64,000 nucleotides of DNA from JBBRVW01 sp963784645 (lineage in GTDB: Bacteria > Actinomycetota > Actinomycetes > JACCUZ01), in the NCBI GenBank assembly GCA_963784645.1, contig CAWARY010000015.1:372001-436000 (forward strand), given 5' to 3'. Below the pieces are notes generated by a model that was not told where the DNA came from, did no database searches, and saw only the letters and a program-made list of their open reading frames with translations. The position numbers and the translations under genes were made by a program. Positions 35,060 through 46,227 of the stretch are shown one piece after another (within the stretch, counting starts at the first letter, position 1; each line of letters opens with the position of its first letter).

Positions 35060-36239
35060 CGGCCACTTCCGGCACGACGGCGGGAGCGGTGGGGGCGGCG
35101 CCGGCGGGCTCCTCCACCGACCCGACGGCGGCCGACGTGTGGCGGGCGGCCAAGGGCCCGGTGGCCGTCGCGGTGCTCGTCCTGCTGGCCGGCCTGCTCG
35201 TCGCCGTGACGAGCGGCGGTGGCGCCGCCCGGCCCCTGGACCCGGCCTCGGCGGCCCCCGGTGGTGCCCGCGCGCTGGCGGAGCTGCTGCGCGACCAGGG
35301 CGTGCGCGTCGACCGGCTCACCCGGACCGCCGCGGTCACCCGCACGGCCGTGCGCGGGAGCACGCTGCTCGTGGTCGACCCCGACCTGCTCGCCGACGGC
35401 CAGGTCGAGGCGCTCCGGGGCACCGGTGCCGACCTCGTCGTGCTCTCCACCCGGGCACCGCAGCGCTGGGTGGCGGGCGTCGGTGCCACCGCGGTCGACC
35501 CCGCCGTCCGCCCACCCGCCTGCGCCCTGCCCGAGGCACGACGGGCCGGCGTCGCGGAGGCAGGTCTGGTCGGCTACGACGTCGACGGCACCGAGCTCGG
35601 GACGGCGGTGCGCTGCTATTCCCACGACGGTCGCCCCTCGCTGGTGCAGGGCGACGTCGACGGGCACCTCGTCACCTTCGTCGGGACGGGGGCCGGTTTC
35701 ACCAACTCCTCCCTCGACGACGACGGCAACGCGGCGCTCGCCCTGGGCCTCCTGGGCGGCCACGACCGGCTGGCCTGGTACCTGCCCTCGACCGAGGACC
35801 TGCCGGCCGCCGCGCAGAAGACCTTCTACGAGCTGGTGCCCGACGCCGTCTGGTGGGGCCTCGGGCAGCTGCTGGTAGCCGTCCTGCTGCTCGCACTGTG
35901 GCGGGCGCGCCGGCTCGGACCGGTCGTCACGGAGCCCCTGCCCGTCGTCGTGCGCGCGGCCGAGACCGTCGAGGGCCGCGGCCGGCTGTACCGCAGGGCC
36001 GGGGCCCGCGGACGGGCCGCCGACGCCCTGCGCGCCGGCGTGCGGGACCGTCTCGGGCCCGCTCTCGGCCTGCCGCGGCGCGCCGAGCCCGGTGCGGTCG
36101 TCGCCGCGGTGGCTGCCCGCTCGTCGCGGCCCGCCGGCGAGGTCGGGAGCCTCCTGTACGGTGCCGCACCGGCCGACGACGCAGCCCTCGTCCGGCTGGC
36201 GGACGGGCTCGACCACCTGGAGAGAGAGGTACGCCGACC

Positions 36240-36243
<4 letters not shown>
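35056..36243 (+). CDS. DUF4350-domain membrane protein
   Basis: A 395-residue protein with a TM helix at about residues 37-53, an extracytoplasmic DUF4350 domain and a second TM helix near residue 275 (LGQLLVAVLLLALWRARRLG). The DUF4350 region resembles a Rossmann-like or glutamine-amidotransferase-like fold: GARALAELLRDQGVRVDRLT, then STLLVVDPDLLADGQVEAL and GNAALALGLLGGHDRLAWYLP. The C-terminal cytoplasmic part begins RLGPVVTEPLPVVVRAAETV, the usual tail. GTG and stop both overlap neighbouring genes by 4 bp. Probably works with MoxR and DUF58 in a complex at the membrane; function not known. Confidence 0.88.
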
Positions 36244-37232
<989 letters not shown>

Positions 37233-37236
37233 CGCC

Positions 37237-38532
37237 GTGGCGCTGACCGGCCGGCTGGGGCTGCTGGCCCTCGCCGGGGCCGTGGTCGTCGGCGTCCTCG
37301 TGCCCTCCGGCACCGGCCTGCTGGTGGTCACGCTGGCCCTCGCGGCCCTGGTGGCGGCCGACCTGGCCCTGGCCGGCCCGGTCCGCCCACTCACGTTCGT
37401 CCGCGAGGGCGACCACTCGGTGCGGCTCGGCGAGCCGGCGCAGGTCGGGCTCCTCGTGACCAACCCCTCCGGCCGCCGGGTCCGCGGCCGGCTGCGCGAC
37501 GCGTGGCCGCCCAGCGCCGGCGCCGCGGTCCAGCGGCACCCGCTCGACGTCCCGCCCGGCGAGCGCCGCCGGGTCGTCACCGCCCTGCTGCCCACCCGGC
37601 GCGGCGACCGCCCGGCCGACCGGGTCACGGTCCGGTCGTACGGCCCGCTGGGGCTGGCGGCCCGCCAGGGCTCGCACCGCGTGCCGTGGCGGGTGCGCGT
37701 GCTGCCGCCGTTCACCTCACGACGGCACCTGCCGTCCCGGCTGGCCCGGCTGCGCGAGCTCGACGGGCGCACGGCGGTGATGGTGCGCGGCCAGGGCACC
37801 GAGTTCGACTCGCTGCGGGAGTACGTCGCCGGCGACGACGTCCGCTCGATCGACTGGCGGGCCACCGCGCGGGCCGGCGACGTCATGGTCCGCACCTGGC
37901 GGCCGGAGCGCGACCGCCGGGTGCTGCTCCTGCTGGACTGCGGCCGCACCGCTGCGGCCCGCGTCGGTGACGCGCCGCGCCTGGACGAGGCGATGGACGC
38001 CGCGCTGCTGCTCGCAGCCCTCGCGTCGCGAGCCGGCGACCGGGTCGACCTGGTGGCCTACGACCGGTCGGTGCGGGCGCGGGTCCAGGGTGAGTCCGGT
38101 GCCGGACTGCTGCCCGCGCTGGTGCGGGCCATGGCGCCCTTGGAGCCGGCCCTCGTCGAGCCCGACTACGCCGGCATGGTGCGCACGATACTCGCCGGCC
38201 CGTCCCGGCGCAGCCTCGTCGTGCTGCTCACCGCCCTCGACGCCGCCCCGGTCGAGGAGGGGCTGCTGCCGGCCCTCGGGCCGCTGCTGCACCGGCACCA
38301 GCTGATCCTCGCGTCGGTGTCGGACCCGCGGGTGGCGGAGCTGGCGGGTGGCCGGGGCGACGCCGCGTCGGTCTACGCCGCCGCCGCGGCGGAGCGGGCC
38401 CGCGCCGAGCGGCGCCGGGTCGGTGACCTGCTGTCCCGGCGCGGGATCGAGGTGGTCGACAGCGGGCCCGGGACCCTCGCCCCCGAGCTGGCCGACCGGT
38501 ACCTCGCGCTCAAGGCCGCCGGCCGGCTCTGA
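37237..38532 (+). CDS. DUF58-domain membrane protein (VWA-like)
   Basis: A 431-residue protein. Two TM helices lie at residues 5-45, and a beta-rich region follows (GEPAQVGLLVTNPSGRRVRG). The DUF58 signature is GTEFDSLREYVAGDDVRSIDWRATAR, followed by a von Willebrand A-like part, VLLLLDCGRTAAARVGD; the expected DxSxS MIDAS motif reads DCGRT, so metal binding may be changed. It starts with GTG 4 bp after the moxR stop. MoxR-DUF58 pairs are widespread and are thought to control assembly or activity of membrane or wall enzymes. Confidence 0.93.
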   Translation: MALTGRLGLLALAGAVVVGVLVPSGTGLLVVTLALAALVAADLALAGPVRPLTFVREGDHSVRLGEPAQVGLLVTNPSGRRVRGRLRDAWPPSAGAAVQRHPLDVPPGERRRVVTALLPTRRGDRPADRVTVRSYGPLGLAARQGSHRVPWRVRVLPPFTSRRHLPSRLARLRELDGRTAVMVRGQGTEFDSLREYVAGDDVRSIDWRATARAGDVMVRTWRPERDRRVLLLLDCGRTAAARVGDAPRLDEAMDAALLLAALASRAGDRVDLVAYDRSVRARVQGESGAGLLPALVRAMAPLEPALVEPDYAGMVRTILAGPSRRSLVVLLTALDAAPVEEGLLPALGPLLHRHQLILASVSDPRVAELAGGRGDAASVYAAAAAERARAERRRVGDLLSRRGIEVVDSGPGTLAPELADRYLALKAAGRL

Positions 38533-38629
38533 CGCCCACCCGTCGAGCCATCGTCCTCTCAACCGGACCGGCACCTGCCGGCGTCTCGTCGTGAGTGGGG
38601 CACCCGGCCCCGGCGACGAGGAGGCGGAC

Positions 38630-39208
38630 ATGCGCACACCGCGCGTACGGACCCTGGCGGCGATCGGCGGCGTCGTGGCGGTACTGGCCACCACCCTCGG
38701 GGCCGCCCCGGCGGCCGCCGCCCCGCTGGACAAGGGCCGGTTCCACGACGTCGTCGACGAGACGTTCGACTGCAACGGCACCGAGACGCACCAGGGCGGC
38801 GACGTCTTCGGGAGCTTCACCTTCGTGAAGCGGGGCCGCGGGCTGGCCTACTACCGCGAGAGCGTCCGCGGGACGCTGGTCTTCACGAACGTCGCGACCG
38901 GCGGCACGTACTCGAACAACTTCACCGCGAACAGCCGGGACCTGAAGATCACCGACAACGGCGACGGGACCATCACGATCCTGTCGCAGGGAAGCGGCGT
39001 CAGCCGGTGGTTCGACAAGAACGGCACGTTCGTCCTCAGCGACTCCGGCATGTTCCGCTTCAGCATCGCCATCAACCTCAACGGCACCCCGGACAACCCG
39101 GACGACGACTTCGATGTCGATGGCTCGTTCGTCCTGATCACGCCACGGACCGGCCGCGCCGACACGGCCGACCGGGACTTCTGCGCCGACCTGGTCCTGT
39201 TCACCTGA
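38630..39208 (+). CDS. Secreted protein of unknown function
   Basis: A 192-residue exported protein with a clear Sec signal peptide: basic RTPRVRTL, a hydrophobic core, then AAPAAAAPLD for cleavage at about residue 30. The mature part is a mostly beta protein with two Cys residues (in FDCNGTETHQGG and at RDFCADLV), likely forming a disulfide. It contains VSRWFDKNGTFVLSDSGMFRF and Asp-rich turns (PDNPDDDFDVDG) that might bind calcium. The ATG has GAGGAGGCGG upstream. It stands alone, 97 bp after DUF58. I do not recognise the family. Confidence 0.75.
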   Translation: MRTPRVRTLAAIGGVVAVLATTLGAAPAAAAPLDKGRFHDVVDETFDCNGTETHQGGDVFGSFTFVKRGRGLAYYRESVRGTLVFTNVATGGTYSNNFTANSRDLKITDNGDGTITILSQGSGVSRWFDKNGTFVLSDSGMFRFSIAINLNGTPDNPDDDFDVDGSFVLITPRTGRADTADRDFCADLVLFT

Positions 39209-39225
39209 GGGAGGGGCCGCGCGGT

Positions 39226-40245
39226 TCAGCCAGCCGTCGGCGCCGTGTCGGTCGCTCCGGCGCCCTGCACATCGCCGAGCTCGCCGGCGCGCACCGCGCG
39301 GCCGCCCAGGACCATGACGTAGGCCAGGAACGCCAGCCAGAGCGTCGCGCCGATGCCGATCCGGGCCCAGGTCGGCAACGGCGACGGAGTCACGAACGCC
39401 TCCACGACGCCGGAGACGAACAGCGTGGCCGCCAGGCCCAGTGCCAGCGCTCCCGCGGCCTGGCCCTCCTCCCGCAGGGCACGGGACCGGCTCCGGCCAC
39501 CCGGGTCGATCCACGCCCAGCCCAGCCGGAGGCCGGCCCCGGCCGCCACGAAGACGCACGTCAGCTCGAGCAGGCCGTGCGGCAGGATCAGGCCGAAGAA
39601 GAGCCCCAGCCTGTCGTTGGCCGCCATCAGGCCGGCCGCGATGCCGACGTTGAGGGCGTTCTGCCAGACGACCCACACGACCGGGACGAGGAAGATCCCG
39701 AGGGCCAGCGCGAGCGCCGACACCCACGCGTTGTTGGTGGCCACCTGGGCGGCGAACGAACCGGCCGGAGCGGAGGAGTAGTAGTCCTCGAAATCGTGCT
39801 CCACCAGCTGCCGGATCTGGGCCGGGGCGGCGATCGAGGCCTGCACCTGCGGGTCACCGGCGACCCAGACGCCGACGACCAGCCCGACGAGGACGAAGGC
39901 CACCGCCACCGACGCCCACCAGTGCCGGCTGCGGTACAGCGCGGCCGGGTAGGTGACCACGAAGAACCGGGCGAGGTCCCGCCAGGCCGGGGTCCGGGTG
40001 CCGGTGACGGCACTGCGGGCCCGCGCCACCAGGGTGGACAGGCGGCCGACCAGGGCCGGGTCGGGGGTCGCGGACCGGACGACCGACAGGTGGGTGGCGG
40101 TGCGCTGGTAGAGGCCCACCAGCTCGTCGACCTCGGCCCCGTCGAGGCGGCCGCGCCGGGCCGGCCCGCGGCCCGCCCGGGCCACCAGCTGCTCGAGACG
40201 GTCCCACTCGGCGCGGTGCGCCGCGACGTACGCGTCGACGTCCAC
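39226..40245 (-). CDS. SpoIIM-like (stage II sporulation protein M) membrane protein
   Basis: A 339-residue protein with an N-terminal cytoplasmic helical domain (VDAYVAAHRAEWDRLEQLVA, family signature) and about six TM helices. The conserved FFGLILPHGLLELTCVFVAAG and an N-x-A-x-N element (ATNNAWVSALAL, NALNVGIAAG) mark the SpoIIM/DUF95 family. In Bacillus, SpoIIM works with SpoIID and SpoIIP in engulfment. In non-endospore actinobacteria the family accompanies RDD and MoxR genes and is probably a membrane remodelling or transport protein. It is divergent from the RDD gene, 95 bp apart. Confidence 0.92.
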   Translation of the reverse strand: MDVDAYVAAHRAEWDRLEQLVARAGRGPARRGRLDGAEVDELVGLYQRTATHLSVVRSATPDPALVGRLSTLVARARSAVTGTRTPAWRDLARFFVVTYPAALYRSRHWWASVAVAFVLVGLVVGVWVAGDPQVQASIAAPAQIRQLVEHDFEDYYSSAPAGSFAAQVATNNAWVSALALALGIFLVPVVWVVWQNALNVGIAAGLMAANDRLGLFFGLILPHGLLELTCVFVAAGAGLRLGWAWIDPGGRSRSRALREEGQAAGALALGLAATLFVSGVVEAFVTPSPLPTWARIGIGATLWLAFLAYVMVLGGRAVRAGELGDVQGAGATDTAPTAG

Positions 40246-40340
40246 TCGCCTGCACCCCCGGTCGCGATCCTGCGCGACACTAGTCTGCTCGCGCCGAGGG
40301 TGACGTGGTCGACGCCGCCCGCCGACCTCCCGGGGGGACC

Positions 40341-41273
40341 GTGTCCGACAGCGCGTCCGGCGACGTCGTCACCGGCGAGGCCGTCGTCCTCGACCTGCGG
40401 CTGGCCCGGTTCGCCAGTCGTAGCCTGGCGCTCGCGATCGACCTGGCCGTCCAGCTCGGGCTGCTGCTGCTGGGGATCTTCGTGGTCGCCGGCGCGCTGG
40501 CCGTGGTCGACGACTCGCTGGCAGCCGCCATCGGGCTGGTGTTCTCCCTGCTCGTGGTGGTCGGCTACCCGGTGGGGTGGGAGACCATGACCCGCGGCCG
40601 GTCGCCCGGCAAGATGGCGCTCGGGCTGCGCGTGGTGCGTGAGGACGGCGGTCCGATCCGGTTCCGGCAGGCGTTCGTCCGCGGGCTGATGTCCGTCGTG
40701 GAGATCTGGCTGACCTTCGGCGTCGTGGCCCTGGTGACGTCGCTGGCCTCGACCCAGGGCCGCCGGCTGGGTGACTTCCTGGCCGGCACGGTCGTGATCC
40801 ACGAGCGGGTCCCGGTGCGAGCCACCACCGTCGCCGCGATGCCCCCGGGGTTGGCGGGCTGGGCACAGGGCCTGGACCTCTCCCGGGTACCCGACGCCCT
40901 CGCGCTCGAGGCACGGCAGTTCCTCGGCCGGGCGCACGAGCTCTCCCCCGAGGTGCGCGAGCAGATGGGCTCGGCGATCGCCCGCGCGCTGGCAGCCGTG
41001 GTCGCACCGGCTCCCCCGCCGGGCGTCCCGGCGTGGGCGTTCGTCGCCGCGGTCCTGGCCGAGCGACGCCGGCGCGAGACGCTCCGGCTCGCCGCGGGCG
41101 GCGGCTGGGGCGAGATGCCCACACCGCCCACACCGCCCACACCGCCCACACCGCCCACTCACGCTGCTCCTCCCCCACCGCTCACGCCGCCCACGCCGTC
41201 GCCTCCCACCGGCCCTCCCGAGGCACCGCCTGCGGGCTCGCCCGGGGATCGGCCGTTCGCCCCGCCGTCCTGA
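40341..41273 (+). CDS. RDD-family membrane protein with Pro-Thr repeat tail
   Basis: A 310-residue protein. The RDD domain has two or three TM helices with the expected Arg and Asp residues: LARFASRSLALAIDLAVQ, GRSPGKMALGLRVVREDGG and QGRRLGDFLAGTVVIHERV. A cytoplasmic part follows, and then a low-complexity C-terminus of PTP repeats encoded by four exact 9-bp DNA repeats. The GTG start is preceded by CGGGGGG. RDD proteins are poorly understood and are suggested to be transporters. It is divergent from SpoIIM, a pairing that is common in actinobacteria. The tail is likely disordered and may vary in length. Confidence 0.9.
   Translation: MSDSASGDVVTGEAVVLDLRLARFASRSLALAIDLAVQLGLLLLGIFVVAGALAVVDDSLAAAIGLVFSLLVVVGYPVGWETMTRGRSPGKMALGLRVVREDGGPIRFRQAFVRGLMSVVEIWLTFGVVALVTSLASTQGRRLGDFLAGTVVIHERVPVRATTVAAMPPGLAGWAQGLDLSRVPDALALEARQFLGRAHELSPEVREQMGSAIARALAAVVAPAPPPGVPAWAFVAAVLAERRRRETLRLAAGGGWGEMPTPPTPPTPPTPPTHAAPPPPLTPPTPSPPTGPPEAPPAGSPGDRPFAPPS
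41121..41156 (+). repeat. Four tandem 9-bp repeats (ACACCGCCC) inside the RDD gene
   Basis: ACACCGCCC is repeated four times without a mismatch, in frame, and encodes a Thr-Pro-Pro series. Because the unit is nine bases, slippage would change the protein by three residues without a frameshift. Flanking sequence is also Pro-rich. Confidence 0.9.
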
Positions 41274-41355
41274 GCCTGACTACGATCGTCGGGTCGGTCG
41301 AGAAGCGGACGACTGCCCTCCGGACACCGGACGACGACATGAAGGACACCTGCTC

Positions 41356-42054
41356 GTGACCACCGGTCTGACCCCGCCCGAGCAGTTCGCCGTCCTTGCC
41401 CAGCGGCTGCGCGAGGGACGCAGCGTCGAGGAGGTCCACCAGATCGTCGTCGAGTCCGCCGTCGAGCTGATCGAGGGGTGCGACCGGGCCGCGATCGGCA
41501 TCCTCGAGGGCGACCGGTTCCACAGCGGCGCGGCCACCGACGACGTGATGCGGCTGATCGACGAGCTGCAGAACCAGGTCGGCGAGGGGCCCTGCCTCGA
41601 GGCGAGCACCGACGGCGTGGTGCAGGTCGACAACGACATCACGGTCCGGACGCAGTGGCCGAAGCTGGCCGAGGTCGTCGTCGAGCGCACCCCGGTCCGG
41701 GCCATGATGGGCGTCCCGCTCGTCGACGACGGGCACCGCTCCGGCGCCCTCAACGTGTTCTCCGACCGCACCGACGTCTTCGACGACGAGGCTGTGGCGA
41801 CGGCGGCCATTCTCGCGTCGTTCGCCTCGGTGGCGCTGGCCGGCGCCCGGCACTCGGCCCGGGCCGGCCAGCTCCAGGAGGGCCTGGCGACCAACCGCGA
41901 GATCGGTGCCGCCGTCGGCATCCTGATGGCCACCCACGGCATCTCGCAGGACGACGCGTTCGCGCTGCTCAGCAGCGCCTCGCAGCGGCTGAACCGCAAG
42001 CTGCGCGACATCGCCACCGGCATCGTCCGCGGCGACGACACCGCCAAGCCCTGA
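41356..42054 (+). CDS. GAF-ANTAR RNA-binding regulator
   Basis: A 232-residue protein: a GAF domain (about residues 20-155, with GEGPCLEASTDGVVQVDN and RSGALNVFSDRTDVFDDEA, a hallmark of actinobacterial GAF-ANTAR proteins) and a C-terminal ANTAR domain (LQEGLATNREIGAAVGILMA, then HGISQDDAFALLSSASQRLN). ANTAR domains bind paired hairpins in nascent RNA and prevent termination. The ligand of the GAF domain is not known. GTG start. It is monocistronic, followed by a 379-bp gap rich in hairpins, which is a possible site for antitermination but is also the terminator region. Confidence 0.92.
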   Translation: MTTGLTPPEQFAVLAQRLREGRSVEEVHQIVVESAVELIEGCDRAAIGILEGDRFHSGAATDDVMRLIDELQNQVGEGPCLEASTDGVVQVDNDITVRTQWPKLAEVVVERTPVRAMMGVPLVDDGHRSGALNVFSDRTDVFDDEAVATAAILASFASVALAGARHSARAGQLQEGLATNREIGAAVGILMATHGISQDDAFALLSSASQRLNRKLRDIATGIVRGDDTAKP

Positions 42055-42089
42055 CCGACCCGCAGCCGATCACGTAAACGGTCGATCGT

Positions 42090-42109
42090 CGACCACGGAT
42101 ACGTGGTCG
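42090..42109 (+). terminator. Hairpin after the GAF-ANTAR gene
   Basis: An 8-bp perfect stem CGACCACG/CGTGGTCG with the tetraloop GATA begins 36 bp past the stop codon. There is no T-run, as is usual for terminators in very GC-rich actinobacteria. Confidence 0.5.
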
Positions 42110-42204
42110 GCAGCTGCACCGCCGTCGGGGCTTGTGTGAGAGCGGCTTGGACAGCGGCGGCAGTCGTCGGCACAGCCGGTTGGCGCGGCTGACCCACCGT
42201 CCCG

Positions 42205-42261
42205 AGCGAAGTGGCCCCGTTCGACGGGCGGAAAGCGGTCTCCCAGCGGGGCCACTTCGCT
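42205..42261. terminator. Long inverted repeat between convergent genes
   Basis: Arms of 15 bp (42205-42219 and 42247-42261) are perfectly complementary; the left arm begins AGCGAAGTGGCCCCG. The loop is 27 bases. It sits near the middle of the 379-bp gap between the convergent GAF-ANTAR and ahcY genes, so it could stop transcripts from both sides. A mobile-element remnant is another possibility. Confidence 0.5.
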
Positions 42262-42379
42262 TGCCGGACCACCTGGATGAGGGGCGCGGACGGCGGGACG
42301 ACGGCAGCCCCTCTGTCCTGGCCGCTCGTACGTGAGCCACATCGGGGGGCCAGATGGACACGGGCCCAGTGACGGCTGA

Positions 42380-42415
42380 ACGGCGCCGCACCCCCTCGCG
42401 GGGGTACGGCGCCGT
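42380..42415 (-). terminator. Predicted ahcY terminator hairpin
   Basis: A 16-bp stem with a single mismatch (ACGGCGCCG and CCCCC against GGGGG and CGGCGCCGT) closes a TCGC tetraloop. It lies 18 bp past the ahcY stop codon on the minus strand. There is no long T-run, but stem stability is very high. Confidence 0.7.
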
Positions 42416-42433
42416 CGGAGACGTGCGGGGTGC

Positions 42434-43885
<1,452 letters not shown>

Positions 43886-44081
43886 GTGGATGACTCCCCA
43901 CTGGGGCGCCGCGATGGCTCCCCTGGCTTGCGGGCGGGTGGACTCGGGGCGGGCGGCTCGCTGCGTCGACGTCGCACGGGGGCGCAGCCGAGGCTGCGCA
44001 CTGCGGTGACGGTCGGAGCGTGCCCGGCGCGGTCCCTCAGGACCAACCCATCAGTGACGCCGACACTCCGCGTGGAGTCTA
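43886..44081 (-). promoter_or_regulatory. ahcY promoter and structured leader
   Basis: On the minus strand a -10-like TAGACT lies at 44076-44081, overlapping a small hairpin ACTCC-ACGC-GGAGT. The transcript would have a leader of nearly 190 bases, including the hairpin GCGCAGC-CTCG-GCTGCGC (43982-43999) and a pyrimidine-poor stretch near the start codon. I could not match the known SAH or SAM-IV riboswitch consensus, but the length and folding make regulation by RNA possible. Confidence 0.4.
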
Positions 44082-44116
44082 CCGCGGACCCTCGCGATCC
44101 CGGAAACGCCGAGGGG

Positions 44117-45052
44117 TCAGGCCGGCGGGCCGGGCGGCGGCGAGTGGTCGATGTCCGGCTCGAGGTAGATGACCCGGGCGATCGGCTCGGCCTCGCGGAC
44201 CCGGATCTCGGCCGCGTCGATCGCCGCGGCGACCTCCGCAGCCGATTCGGTGGGCGCCACGGCGATCTTGGCCGCGACGAGCAGCTCCTCCGGGCCGAGG
44301 TGCAGCGTCTTCATGTGGATCACGCGCTGCACGGAGCCGTGGGCGACGAGCGCGGCCTCGATCCGGCGGACGGAGTCGGGCGTGGCGCCCTCGCCCAGCA
44401 GCAGGCTCTTGGTCTCGATCGCGAGCACGACAGCGACGCACACCAGCAGCACGCCGATAGCGATCGTGCCGAGGCCGTCCCACGTGCCGTCGTCGGTGAG
44501 CAGGGTGAGCCCGACGCCGAGCAGCGCCAGGACCAGTCCGATCAGCGCCGCGAAGTCCTCGAGCAGGACCACGGGCAGCTCGGGAGCCTTGGCGCGGCGG
44601 ATGAAGTCCGTCCAGCCCAGCGAGCCGCGCACCTTGTTCGACTCGTGGATCGCCGTGCGGAACGACCATCCCTCGAGACCGATCGCGACGACGAGCACCA
44701 GGATCGGGACCCACTGCCAGGAGTCGATGGGCTCCGGGTGCTGGAGCTTGTGGTAGCCCTCGTACAGCGCGAACAGCCCGCCGACGCTGAACAGCACGAC
44801 CGACACGATGAAGGCGAAGACGTAGCGCTCGCGGCCGTAGCCGAACGGGTGCGCCGGGGTGGCGGCCCGCTGGGCCCGCCGGCCGCCGACGAGCAGCAGC
44901 AGCTGGTTGCCGGAGTCGGCCAGCGAGTGGATCGACTCGGCCAGCATCGACGACGACCGGGTCAGAAGGAACGCGACGAACTTCGTCACCGCGATGCCGA
45001 GGTTCGCGGCCAGCGCCGCGACGATCGCCCGGTTGCCCCCCGCGGCGCTCAC
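44117..45052 (-). CDS. Cation diffusion facilitator family transporter
   Basis: A 311-residue CDF transporter, expected to export Zn2+ or a similar divalent ion in exchange for protons. Six TM helices are visible. The first metal site is in the segment SSSMLAESIHSLADSGNQ (the usual family signature, with HSLAD), and HPFGYGRERYVFA is the conserved loop after TM2. The second site in TM5 is LLEDFAALIG, where the usual HxxxD reads ExxxA or similar, so metal selectivity may differ. The C-terminal cytoplasmic domain follows. GTG overlaps the SIS gene stop by 4 bp, so it is cotranscribed with the sugar-phosphate genes. Confidence 0.9.
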   Translation of the reverse strand: MSAAGGNRAIVAALAANLGIAVTKFVAFLLTRSSSMLAESIHSLADSGNQLLLLVGGRRAQRAATPAHPFGYGRERYVFAFIVSVVLFSVGGLFALYEGYHKLQHPEPIDSWQWVPILVLVVAIGLEGWSFRTAIHESNKVRGSLGWTDFIRRAKAPELPVVLLEDFAALIGLVLALLGVGLTLLTDDGTWDGLGTIAIGVLLVCVAVVLAIETKSLLLGEGATPDSVRRIEAALVAHGSVQRVIHMKTLHLGPEELLVAAKIAVAPTESAAEVAAAIDAAEIRVREAEPIARVIYLEPDIDHSPPPGPPA

Positions 45053-46227
45053 CGATCACCCGCACCGGGGGTGGCGGTGCCCTTGAGGAGCAGGATCGGC
45101 GCGATCGGCGACGGGTCGATGCCCTGCAGCAGCGCCAGGTAGACCGTGGCGAAGTCGAGCGGCGCGACCAGGCTGGCCAGCCGCGAGAGCGGGTGCTCGC
45201 CCTCGGCCACCAGCTCGCTGCTGGGCACGGCGTACTCCTCGGCGACGCGGTGCGAGGCCTCCGCGCGGGCGGTCACCCGCGGCAGCTCGTCGGTGTCGCG
45301 GAGCACCAGCAGCCGCATCCGCGGCCAGCCGGGACCGTCGTCGACCCGGTCGCGGAAGATGTCGTCCTCGGCGGCCTCGCCACCGAGCGAGCCGAACACC
45401 CCCGCCATCACGACCACCTGGTTGTGGTGGACCTCGGTGAGGGGCCCGTGCACCCCGGGGTACTTCGCGTTCTCCGCCAGCTGGGCGACCGTCCGCGCCG
45501 CCGCGACGTTCGCGACGTCGCTGGCACCCCAGACGTACGGCAACGACCCGGCGAGGGCCAGCGCGAGGGTCTTCGCCGGGTTGTCGACGGAGTCGACGCC
45601 GGGCGCGCAGCGCTCGGCGACCCGGTCCAGCTCGTCGGCGGTGCGGGACAGCAGCGCGCGCGGCACGTCGGCCAGCCCGACGGCGTCCAGGACGAGCAGC
45701 ACCGGGACGGCGAGACCCCAGAGGTTCGCCCGCGGCATCCGTCCGTGGGCGTCGACGGGGAGGTGCAGGGTGCGGCCGCCTTCGGCACGCTGGGCGAGGG
45801 GCGACCCGGCGGCGCCGACGGTCACGACCCGGGAGCCGCGGCGCAGCGCCTCGTCGGTGGCCGACAGCGTCTCCTCGGTGGAGCCGGAGCAGGACACCGC
45901 GATCACGAGATCCATCGGCCCCACCCACCCCGGCAGCCGGTGTCCCCGGAACGCCAGGACCGGGACCGGGCAGGTGCGTCCGGCGACCGCGCCGGCGACG
46001 TCGGCCGCGATGCCGGACCCGCCCATGCCGGTGACCACCACCGCCCGTGGCCGGTCGTCCTCGCGCAGGGGGTCGAGCAGCTCGGGCGGCACCATCACCA
46101 TCGCCTCGCGCACCTGCGCCCCGGCGGTGGCCACCGCCCGCAGCATGTCGCCGCGGTCCAGCTCGGCGAGCGCCGCCGGGTCGTCCAGGTCGGAGTCGTC
46201 GGGCGAGCCGGACCAGGACGCCGTCAC
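45049..46227 (-). CDS. SIS-domain phosphoglucose/phosphomannose isomerase-like protein
   Basis: A 392-residue protein with two SIS (sugar isomerase) domains, of the bifunctional phosphoglucose/phosphomannose isomerase type found in actinobacteria (Rv3256c relative). Sugar-phosphate binding segments are VVVTGMGGSGIAADVAGAVAG and AVSCSGSTEETLSATDEA; the C-terminal domain has PYVWGASDVANVAAARTVAQ and ENAKYPGVHGPLTEVHHNQ with the catalytic Glu/His region. It probably interconverts fructose-6-P and mannose-6-P, feeding the adjacent phosphomannomutase. The GTG overlaps the stop of the Trm112-like gene, and the end overlaps the CDF gene, so the operon is tightly coupled. Confidence 0.88.
   Translation of the reverse strand: MTASWSGSPDDSDLDDPAALAELDRGDMLRAVATAGAQVREAMVMVPPELLDPLREDDRPRAVVVTGMGGSGIAADVAGAVAGRTCPVPVLAFRGHRLPGWVGPMDLVIAVSCSGSTEETLSATDEALRRGSRVVTVGAAGSPLAQRAEGGRTLHLPVDAHGRMPRANLWGLAVPVLLVLDAVGLADVPRALLSRTADELDRVAERCAPGVDSVDNPAKTLALALAGSLPYVWGASDVANVAAARTVAQLAENAKYPGVHGPLTEVHHNQVVVMAGVFGSLGGEAAEDDIFRDRVDDGPGWPRMRLLVLRDTDELPRVTARAEASHRVAEEYAVPSSELVAEGEHPLSRLASLVAPLDFATVYLALLQGIDPSPIAPILLLKGTATPGAGDR

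Noticed and set aside
43886..44116. SAH or SAM-IV riboswitch before ahcY
   Set aside because: The conserved core sequences of these RNAs were not found by eye; only unspecific hairpins are present, so the leader is listed as a candidate only.
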